64,000 bases of DNA. It comes from Talaromyces rugulosus (Eukaryota > Ascomycota > Eurotiomycetes > Eurotiales > Trichocomaceae). A model generated the notes under the pieces. That model did not search any database. It worked only from the letters and a program-made list of their open reading frames with translations, and was not told the DNA's origin. Of this stretch, positions 56,588 to 64,000 are shown in pieces (the stretch's first letter is position 1; each line of letters opens with the position of its first letter). Both the position numbers and the translations under genes were made by a program. Location of the stretch: NCBI RefSeq assembly GCF_013368755.1, contig NC_049566.1:2790001-2854000 (forward strand), given 5' to 3'.

Positions 56588-58786
56588 ATGGCGGAACTAC
56601 AACCACCCAGGGAGACTGTAACTTGGGCACCAGCTGAACATGAAGTCAGAGATCTGTCTGGCCTGAAGCCTCTCAGTTGTACGAACTGTCGACAACGAAA
56701 AGTTAAGTGTGACAAGTCTAGTCCGTGCTCTCCCTGCAAACGATCAGGGATTGACTGCGTATTCCCGAAACGAACTCGTATCCGGAAAGCGCCACAGGGG
56801 GGTAGCAACTACAAATCCAGAGACCATGAGCTCCTCCGACGTATTGGAAAGCTCGAACTCCTTGTCGAAAAGATGAGAGGGGACATTCCTAACCCCTTGA
56901 CATCTGGAGAGTCCAATGGTCGACAGACCACCTCTTCATCTGACCTTTCCTCTTCTATCATGGACTACAAGGAGAGCAGTAATCTTCAACCTCTACCGAC
57001 GGGAAACATGACACCTGTTGAGAGGAAATATATTAGCGGTGACTTTTGGGCTAACCTGGGAGGAGAAGTCGATGGGCTGCGCTCTTTACTTGAACAGCCT
57101 GTAGACGACGATGAAAATAATGACGAAGAAGTCGCCCAATCTACTCCGTCAACTACGGTCCATTCGACACTACTCGATTTCGTCTTTCGTGGAGTTGATA
57201 GCCGCCTTGAACGGGTAGATTTTCCAATATCATACCGTCACTTCAAGGCCCTTACCTACACCTATTTTACGAATGTCGATCTAGTCTTCAAAATCCTTCA
57301 TAGACCAACGACCCTCTCTTCTATAGCTGATAGTACGAGCAACTTTTCTGCGCCGCCAAATAACAGCGTAACCGAGCTACTGATGCTATGCATGTATTTC
57401 GCTGCACTCACGTCACTGTCGCCAAAGGAGTGTCAGCAGATGTTCCATGAAGACTCTCAGACACTGCTTTCCAAGTTCAGACGTGCTGCAGAGCTTGCCC
57501 TTGCAAGAGAGAATCTTCTTATTACGAACGAAATTGCAGTTCTACAAGCGTTCGCCCTCTACCTTTTTGCCCTACGAGTACATAGCAAGACCCAATCCAC
57601 GTGGACTCTCTTTGCACTCGTACTTAGAATTGCTCAGTCATTTGGAATACACAAAGATGCCAATGACACCAGCCTATCGTTTTTTGAGGCTCAGCAAAGG
57701 AGCCTCCTCTGGTGGCAAATCATGATTCTTGACGTCCGCTGCGCAGAAGACCGAGGTACTCAACCAATGATATTTGAGGGCTCCTTCAACACTCCTATGC
57801 CTCTCAACATTAACGACGACGACTATGGGCCCGAAACAAGTGAGCCCGTTCCGGAATTTCCGGGTTTGACAGACATGACCCTGAGCCATGTCACCCATAA
57901 ATCGGCATTTACCTTCCGAAAGCTTCTGTTTCCTAACCAGATCAGTTTCACTGAGAAAGAACAGATGATCAAAAGCTTGAGCCTTGAGTTTGAGTCACTC
58001 TACTTTCAAAAGTGCGACGCAAACGTTCCCATTCAGTGGTTTCTTTCAATGATCGGACGATTATTAATACTCAAGATGTGGCTATCACTGAGATATCCGC
58101 TTCAACCTCGAGGTCAACCCCTATACGCGAACACGACCCCGGATCAAACCCTCCGCACAGCGGTCTTGATCCTCGAGATTATGAACCTGTACGAGAACGA
58201 TCCGAAAAGCTCCCATTTCAAGTGGGTCGGAAGAACATGGGTGCAGTGGCATCCTTTAGCCGTCGTATTGGCCGAACTCTGCGTTCAAACAAAAGGACCA
58301 TTGGTAGACAGGGCATGGGCAGTGGTAGAAAGTGTTTGGAATACATATGGGGAACGAGTTGCCGATACCACAGAAGGAATGTTGTGGAAACCGCTCAAGA
58401 GGCTGCTGAAGAAGGCACAAGCTGCATACCAAGAAGCGGCAACCAAGAGAGAGGTCCAAATTGGAGACATGCCCACCAAGGGTATTATTGCTCAGCCTCT
58501 TCCGGATCCTATGTTTGATCTTAGTCAAATGGCCATCAATGAATATAACCAATCACTGCTGCTTAGCGGCCACGCTCCGGTTGATCCACAGGTGTCTCCA
58601 GAGCACAACTTTGATGCATCTTACAACATGATTCCAATTCCGCAGGACAACATCAATACGGACTATGGGAATGAAATCAACTGGGCAGTTTGGCAGGGAT
58701 TTCTCATGGATACCGAAGTCCCATATTCGATAGAGGAAAATGCATTTGAGCCATGGCCACTTGCTTTTGATACCCCCTTGAGCTGA
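56588..58786 (+). CDS. Zn2Cys6 transcription factor
   Basis: Single exon, 732 aa. The zinc cluster is C31-x2-C34-x6-C41-x5-C47-x2-C50-x6-C57 (CTNCRQRKVKC, then CSPCKRSGIDC), followed by a basic segment and a coiled coil (ELLRRIGKLELLVEKM). The middle homology region (about 210-560) includes LLWWQIMILDVRCAEDRG, the fungal-specific domain. It lies 728 bp from the divergent NmrA-like gene and has no biosynthetic genes around it. The target genes are unknown. Confidence 0.92.
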   Translation: MAELQPPRETVTWAPAEHEVRDLSGLKPLSCTNCRQRKVKCDKSSPCSPCKRSGIDCVFPKRTRIRKAPQGGSNYKSRDHELLRRIGKLELLVEKMRGDIPNPLTSGESNGRQTTSSSDLSSSIMDYKESSNLQPLPTGNMTPVERKYISGDFWANLGGEVDGLRSLLEQPVDDDENNDEEVAQSTPSTTVHSTLLDFVFRGVDSRLERVDFPISYRHFKALTYTYFTNVDLVFKILHRPTTLSSIADSTSNFSAPPNNSVTELLMLCMYFAALTSLSPKECQQMFHEDSQTLLSKFRRAAELALARENLLITNEIAVLQAFALYLFALRVHSKTQSTWTLFALVLRIAQSFGIHKDANDTSLSFFEAQQRSLLWWQIMILDVRCAEDRGTQPMIFEGSFNTPMPLNINDDDYGPETSEPVPEFPGLTDMTLSHVTHKSAFTFRKLLFPNQISFTEKEQMIKSLSLEFESLYFQKCDANVPIQWFLSMIGRLLILKMWLSLRYPLQPRGQPLYANTTPDQTLRTAVLILEIMNLYENDPKSSHFKWVGRTWVQWHPLAVVLAELCVQTKGPLVDRAWAVVESVWNTYGERVADTTEGMLWKPLKRLLKKAQAAYQEAATKREVQIGDMPTKGIIAQPLPDPMFDLSQMAINEYNQSLLLSGHAPVDPQVSPEHNFDASYNMIPIPQDNINTDYGNEINWAVWQGFLMDTEVPYSIEENAFEPWPLAFDTPLS

Positions 58787-60317
58787 AAGTCGCACTGCTT
58801 GTCCAGGTCACAAGCAGCGAAAGGAAACTCAGAAGTCGAATTACACGACCGAAAGAGGTAACAATCGAGACTACGGGAAGACAAACAGAAATACACCCAG
58901 CTGAAGGGACACAAGGAGAGGTTCAAAGGCGTGGACCTGAAAACGCGCGAACCTATTTGCTCTCTCTGGGTTCACGCAAAACACCACACTCTCTCTACGT
59001 TGGGACGAGGGCCTCCCCGCGAGAACACTAGGCTGACGCAAAAGGAGAACAAGAGGCCAATTGTCTAGACAAAAACAAGTCGGCCTCGATCAAGGCGACG
59101 GAAGTCAAACCAAGGCATCCCAAGAGACCCTTACGCTAGGATTGCATGTGTTCTGCACGGAACTCCCCTCCACCGTACAGAATATAATCCTCATTTCTGA
59201 AGTGGGCACAGGATGCAACAACCGTCTTCCGGGCGTGTTGTATAGGATTAATAAACTACGTTATATTTTACACTTGGATGTTTTCTCACACCTTACATTT
59301 GAAAGTTGTTACGAAATACGGGTCAGGGGAAAGTATAGGAGGCATATCAATTGGATGTACGCATCGCTACTGCTTCATTGTCGTCTTTCTACCGTTGCTG
59401 TAAACGCTCTATCATGTCAGGACGCAAAGTAATGTGCGTCGGCATTTCGTAGCAGACACTAACCTTTAACATGATGCATTCGAGTAAACAATTCCGTTAA
59501 GGTAAGCGAGTACTATGGGCTTTTTTCCTCGCCTTTTCTCAGTTTAGCTCGATGTTGATTTCATTAAGATTACGATTATTATTATTTTACGGGTATACAC
59601 AGAAATATCGATCAATTGCAGTACTCAGTTCACATGTAACTATGGAAACCTCTAAGCGCCGGCCTGCGACACCGATCTCTCTCTCCGGCGTCAACGCATC
59701 TAAAAATAACCCTAAAATAATCACAGTCTCTCCCTCTCCAGTCACTGTCTTGCCCTTAGTCGCAAACTAAGCACGTAACAAGGAGAACTCGACGCTAGGA
59801 GTTTCAGTATTTAATAATTGATCGCCCCGAACCATATCGATTGGTTCGCGTCGCCCGACACCTTTCAAGGGTCAACGCAAGGGAGAGGAGAGCTTGGCGG
59901 CGCCTTTTTAGGATTTTTGGATAACGAACTGGGGGAGAGTGTCCTAGAGAGGTAAATGATTTGCTATTCTGAAACCAGCATCATGGGAGTTCACTGTTTG
60001 AGCCCCCTTCGTCGAGCCGGGAGATGGAGGGCCTTAGGCGGAGGTTGGGGGATTATTGGACTTGCTACATCTCTCGACTGTTGAATTTTTGATCAATTTT
60101 ACTTAACTATTCTATCTCGTGTTGCGAAATTCAACTGCAGGTATTATCAGTTGACGATTTACTCCAACTTACCTGAATATACTCGTTACTATTGTGCATT
60201 CGTTCACATTAGTCCACCTGTCGCTGGCAGACTAAGACTCGTCGCTCCAACAGACAACTGAATTGATCCAGCCAGGCACACCGGGTGTTGTTATTATTCT
60301 TGGCAAAAGACTCAATC
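58787..60317. other. Gene-free region
   Basis: About 1.5 kb without a supported gene. Open frames at 59061 and 59552 lack domains, and their codon pattern looks random. The right part is the promoter and leader of the GPI-protein gene. Confidence 0.5.
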
Positions 60318-61070
60318 ATGTTGAATCGCAGTCAGCTACTTCTTTTGCTATGGGCCGGCAACGCGGTGTCGGTTTCCCTCTCGCAGTACGAGAAGATCAC
60401 CAACGTCCCCAATACCTGTTTCTCAATCTGGAACAAAGAGGTACCGGGATGCAAACGCGCGGATTTCACGGGCAGCGGCTGCTCGCCGCTGTGTTTCGCA
60501 GGACTGACCGTCATTGATGCCGAAGTACAATCAGAATGCGCAGATGTCGACGCCGGCAGACACACTCTACTCGGAGAATTCCTTACTGGCTATGGAACTT
60601 CTACCGTGTGCGATGGCGGTGCAGAAGTAGCAAAGACATCGACGTCTACGTCGACGTCGCAGACAACGAAAGCACCCCATCAGAGTACAGATACACATAC
60701 CGCTCAGCAGAGGACTGCGACTGCGACTGTTTCGCAAAAAACAACAGCGGAGCCTGCCTCGACTGAGGCTACTCAGTCAACAACATCTGTTTCGTCTTCC
60801 TCTTCCTCCTCTTCCTCCACATCGACGACAACGTCCGCCAGTTCGACTACTACAGCGGGTACAACGACGACCCAGCAGGCAGACATAACGACAAGCGCAA
60901 CCACGTCGAGTTCCAGCCCGACGTCCGATCCCGACGCCAAGGGATTTGGCGGGGTGGGAGACGCATACGATATCCTCGGGGGACACAGCAGCGCGGGCCA
61001 ACTGGAGACGCCGTGGATCAGCCTGGTGGTGGCCGCAATTTGCGCGGTAGGCATGGGGTCGGTGGTGTAG
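60318..61070 (+). CDS. Ser/Thr-rich GPI-anchored cell-surface protein
   Basis: Single exon, 250 aa from the ATG at 60318. The signal peptide is about 20 residues (MLNRSQLLLLLWAGNAVSVS). A Cys-containing domain follows (seven cysteines between NTCFSIW and STVCDGG). A long Ser/Thr-rich region follows, likely O-glycosylated. The C-terminus is a hydrophobic tail (PWISLVVAAICAVGMGSVV) after small residues, as needed for GPI attachment. It is expected at the plasma membrane or cell wall. The Cys domain is not one I can name. The Ser/Thr stretch is encoded by imprecise TCT/ACG-type repeats and may vary in length. Confidence 0.8.
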   Translation: MLNRSQLLLLLWAGNAVSVSLSQYEKITNVPNTCFSIWNKEVPGCKRADFTGSGCSPLCFAGLTVIDAEVQSECADVDAGRHTLLGEFLTGYGTSTVCDGGAEVAKTSTSTSTSQTTKAPHQSTDTHTAQQRTATATVSQKTTAEPASTEATQSTTSVSSSSSSSSSTSTTTSASSTTTAGTTTTQQADITTSATTSSSSPTSDPDAKGFGGVGDAYDILGGHSSAGQLETPWISLVVAAICAVGMGSVV

Positions 61071-61876
61071 TCTTCAAGGACATGTACTACGCACTAGTTG
61101 CAGATGTAAATAATAGCAATAATAACAAGATCGGTTTTCAGCTCAGCCTTTTGTGTGTGATGTGATAGCCGTAATTCCCCTGCCTAAGAGCAATGCAGCT
61201 CAGCCGCGGCAGCCGAGGTCGGAGCGAGCCTGCATCCTGTATCCCAGTACAGCACAGCCCACCCCACAGACGAGGCGAAAGAGAGAAACAAAAAGGATGC
61301 AGCTTATCTGCTAGTAATAACACGGGGACACGGCCACGTCGTATCGTGAGAGGAAGAACTGAGGATCCCCGCGATCGGCTGACTGATGCGCGATCCGCCG
61401 GGTGGGGCCAGGCGGGCCAACCAGCGCCCGCCGCGGCCTTATCTCAGCCCGCCTCGTCCTTGCCGCATTCGATCGACTTGTCCTGCAGCGCTTTCTTGTC
61501 TTCTTGCTTGTTTCTCCTCCCCTCTTCTCTTCTCCTCTCCTCCCCTCTCCTTGTCTCTCTGGCCGTCCTTCTCATCAGTATACGGACCACCAGACTGCAT
61601 TCAGTCTTTTCAGTGACTCGAGATATTCCGTACAAATAGACCGTTATCGCAACTAGCGCGTGCCCAGTTTCCGATAACGTCTCCCACTGTCACGCGCGCT
61701 CCACTGATACGCTACGCTCCACCGTCCGTCCACTGAGTCACCAGGTATATAATAATATTAATCGTTACCCCGGCGTCGCTTCTGCAGTTCAGACCAAATT
61801 CATACACATCTCTCTCAAACTTCAACCACTGTTTACACGGGTCGATATTCTCGCGCATTGAGAGAGAGGAAGGACC
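61071..61876. other. Intergenic region with a pyrimidine tract
   Basis: Promoter and leader of the PQ-loop gene. A long C/T-rich tract (about 61500-61565) is typical of fungal leaders. No gene. Confidence 0.5.
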
Positions 61877-63178
61877 ATGTCCTTTCTGTCCGGGCACTCG
61901 CTCCCACAACACTGCGAGCCCTCGTCCGAGTTCCTCGCCTGGATCTCGTCTACATTCCACATATGCATCCCCAGCACACTTGGTCTTGTATCCTCGATTC
62001 TCGGTTGTCTGAGTATCGTCTCCTGGTTGTTCGCTCAGCTGCCGCAAATATACAAAAACTATAAACTGCAGTCGACTGCCGGGCTGTCAGCCTTTTTCCT
62101 GGTGGAATGGTGTCTCGGTGATACGACAAATCTGGTCGGTGCGCTGTTTACTCGCCAGGCCTCATGGCAGGTTACTATTGCTTCGTACTACGTCTTCGTT
62201 GATATCGTGCTCGTGTTTCAGCATTTCTGGTACACTTACGTCAAGAAACAGAGCAAAGGGAAGAGTGGACTCAGGTTCGACGACTCTTTCGATCAGGACC
62301 AGCAGAACGGTCCCATCTTGGAGGGCGTCCGCATTGATGCGGCCGGACACACAAAGACAAATCATCTCATGCCTCCATCCGAGCCCAAGGATATGGGCCT
62401 GCCGAAGAAACAAGGCCCCGAGTCTCCGCAATTCTACTCGCCGTCTTATTCGGAAAAGTCCAAAAATATGCGTGCCCACCGCGAGGGCCGCCCGAGCGGC
62501 AGTCTTCCTCTCGGAGTCTCGCCGAAGACAATCATCCTGACGTCTATGCTCTGTGCCGTGCTGGCAAACGCATCTCCGACCGACACGACCCAAAGCCGGG
62601 AGTCATCGCATGAGCTCGACATCGAGACCGCTGGCCGGATTCTCTCCTGGATGTCGACCATTCTCTACCTCGGCTCTCGTCTGCCTCAGCTATACAAGAA
62701 CTACATCCGCAAGAGCACCGCGGGCCTTTCGCCGCTTCTCTTCATGGCCGCTTTTTCCGGAAACTTTTTCTACTCTGCATCTCTCCTCGCCAACCCCAAC
62801 GCCTGGTACGACTTTCCCGCTTATGGCGGAGGCGGCTGGGCTGATGCCGAGGGTAACGACCGTGCGGAATGGGTCACACTCGCCCTCCCTTTTTTCCTAG
62901 GCGCTGCCGGTGTCCTGAGTCTGGATGCATTTGTCGGGGTACAGTTCTTGATATACGGCGACAACGTCGATGATTCTGCCACCGTCGATTACGACCCTCA
63001 GCATTCACCCCGTCGAAACTGGAGGCGCGTGAGCGGCTGGATGCGCGGCTGGGTTCCTTCAACCGAATTCAACAAATTGCTTCTGAGCAACTCGCGATCA
63101 ACCACTCAGTCGAACGAAACACAGGCCCTGTTGGTGAATGCACCTGATAGCAGTCAACCTGGCTATGGCGCTGTTTGA
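61877..63178 (+). CDS. PQ-loop vacuolar amino-acid transporter, Ypq/Stm1 type
   Basis: Single exon, 433 aa. Two PQ-loop repeats are visible: LFAQLPQIYKNYKLQSTAGLS near residue 51 (shown in part in families as LPQIxKN) and SRLPQLYKNYIRKSTAGLS near 268. Seven hydrophobic segments fit the family. The region between (about 120-220) is a charged cytoplasmic loop. Yeast Ypq1-3 move basic amino acids across the vacuole membrane; the same role is likely here. The start at 61877 precedes an acceptable hydrophobic first segment, and no intron is needed. Confidence 0.9.
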   Translation: MSFLSGHSLPQHCEPSSEFLAWISSTFHICIPSTLGLVSSILGCLSIVSWLFAQLPQIYKNYKLQSTAGLSAFFLVEWCLGDTTNLVGALFTRQASWQVTIASYYVFVDIVLVFQHFWYTYVKKQSKGKSGLRFDDSFDQDQQNGPILEGVRIDAAGHTKTNHLMPPSEPKDMGLPKKQGPESPQFYSPSYSEKSKNMRAHREGRPSGSLPLGVSPKTIILTSMLCAVLANASPTDTTQSRESSHELDIETAGRILSWMSTILYLGSRLPQLYKNYIRKSTAGLSPLLFMAAFSGNFFYSASLLANPNAWYDFPAYGGGGWADAEGNDRAEWVTLALPFFLGAAGVLSLDAFVGVQFLIYGDNVDDSATVDYDPQHSPRRNWRRVSGWMRGWVPSTEFNKLLLSNSRSTTQSNETQALLVNAPDSSQPGYGAV

Positions 63179-63900
63179 TAGATATCATTCTCTTTATTTA
63201 TTTCTTTCTTTTTATTGCGGAAGATTAACGATTCAATGACAGATCTTGCATAGATGAGCGGGCTGGACTAATTAATGTCCATGGGTTTGTTTTTGTCTTT
63301 CTCTAGAGTGAGAATTGGAATTTTTGTTTTTTTTTCGTTTCGGGTTTGGCGGGATAAAGAGTGTACATGTACATACATGGTGTTATATTTACCCTGAGAA
63401 GACTTATCATATACACATTGTCAAATCTACTGGCGTTGATATTTTATGGCACCCTAGAAGTGGGCTTGTCGATCAATGGGTTTATCATTATATATTTGAT
63501 CATCCAAATGTTGATGAATTGTCCAGAATGATGTTAAAACTACATGTAGGAGTTAATCCACTAGTTGCCCAATGAATGTCTACCCCTCTCCAGCGTCTGG
63601 TTGACTCTACAACTTAAATATTCCAGTCTGATCATTATAAGTATACATAGCTCAAACATCTATAGTTCATTTGCATCTGCATGGCATTATTGAATACGTA
63701 ATTACTTTATCAGGTCCGTTCTCGATCCCAACGGGGTTTCTTTAAGCAATTAAACAGGAACAAGGTGGGGGGGAAGTACACCATTTTGTACACGAGAAAA
63801 GAAACAACACCCCCTCCAGAGAAGTAAAAGTAGAAAAGGCCGGAGGAGGGGATAAGCCAGAAAGAGGCTAGTGAATGTACAGCAAGAAAAGCCAAACTCC
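63179..63900. other. Gene-free region
   Basis: 3' flank of the PQ-loop gene. An 86-codon frame at 63315-63575 has no domain and AT-rich random codons. Nothing else seen. Confidence 0.45.
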
Positions 63901-64000
63901 TTATATCAGCGGCCGCTTTGTGTCTTGGGCGCCCCGGCGAATGACATCTCCAATGCGCCAGCGCGGCGGGATGAGTTTGCCGTTGCCAGCGCGCTGTTGC
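63901..64000 (-). CDS. 3' end of an unidentified gene at the right edge
   Basis: Reading the minus strand from the window edge gives a continuous frame that ends at a TAA at 63901-63903. The visible residues include GNGKLIPPRWRIGDVIRRG and then AQDTKRPLI. They look like a conserved basic C-terminus, and base composition jumps to GC-rich exactly here. The protein cannot be named from 32 residues. The gene continues beyond the window. Confidence 0.45.
   Translation of the reverse strand, partial: QQRAGNGKLIPPRWRIGDVIRRGAQDTKRPLI

Noticed and set aside
59552..59770. 72-codon frame in the spacer before the GPI protein
   Set aside because: No signal peptide cleavage site, no domain, and simple composition; support is too weak for a gene.
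63315..63575. 86-codon frame after the PQ-loop gene
   Set aside because: AT-rich, with no homology I recognise, no conserved motif and no intron partner; it is probably random.
1..64000. tRNA or rRNA genes, CRISPR arrays and complete transposons
   Set aside because: No cloverleaf with intact arms and no rRNA stretch was seen by eye. The only regularly spaced repeat is the 78-bp coding array, and no transposase or reverse-transcriptase motifs appear in the translated frames. A dedicated search could still find a diverged copy.

Overview
The window is nuclear DNA of a filamentous ascomycete, most likely in the Eurotiomycetes (Aspergillus, Penicillium and Talaromyces group). This rests on dense spliceosomal introns of about 50-80 nt with GTANGT/YAG borders, two Zn2Cys6 regulators, a multidomain highly reducing polyketide synthase, and housekeeping genes of Pezizomycotina type. 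The species cannot be read from the sequence. Exon models were built by hand. Every multi-exon gene below joins into an uninterrupted frame whose length is a multiple of three.

Region 1 (1-about 2,500) is AT-rich and gene-poor. It holds an F-box-like remnant and, on the minus strand, a two-exon gene for a secreted protein built from 26-residue repeats.

Region 2 (about 2,500-27,000) looks like one secondary-metabolite gene cluster. In order it has a membrane histidine-box hydroxylase (-), an HsbA-like secreted protein (+), a Baeyer-Villiger-type flavin monooxygenase (+), a 17-exon highly reducing PKS of about 2,512 aa (KS-AT-DH-MT-psiKR-ER-KR-ACP, +), a glutathione S-transferase (-), a small unrecognised two-exon gene (-), a CocE/NonD-type hydrolase (-), a phytanoyl-CoA-dioxygenase-like 2OG oxygenase (+), an MFS transporter (+) and a Zn2Cys6 regulator (-). 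No cytochrome P450 is present. The PKS has no thioesterase or reductase domain, so release probably depends on a separate enzyme such as the hydrolase. A direct repeat CGG-N7-CGG with a near-constant AGTTCGG core lies in the hydrolase/dioxygenase, transporter and regulator promoters. It is a candidate binding site for the cluster regulator.

Region 3 (27,500-64,000) is mostly conserved chromosome. It holds a Knr4/Smi1-domain protein, an alternative mitochondrial NADH dehydrogenase, a Clg1-like cyclin, a 4-kb gene-free stretch rich in simple repeats, the Mgm1 mitochondrial dynamin, a Dug3-like amidotransferase and a two-TM membrane protein. Further right are mitochondrial ribosomal protein uL15m, a Ser/Thr kinase, a Tea4/Bud14-type SH3 polarity protein, a glycine-zipper protein, an NmrA-like NAD(P)-binding protein, a second Zn2Cys6 regulator, a GPI-anchored Ser/Thr-rich protein, a PQ-loop transporter, and the 3' end of one more gene at the right edge. 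The shift from AT-rich cluster DNA to GC-richer housekeeping genes is visible by eye from about 23-28 kb.
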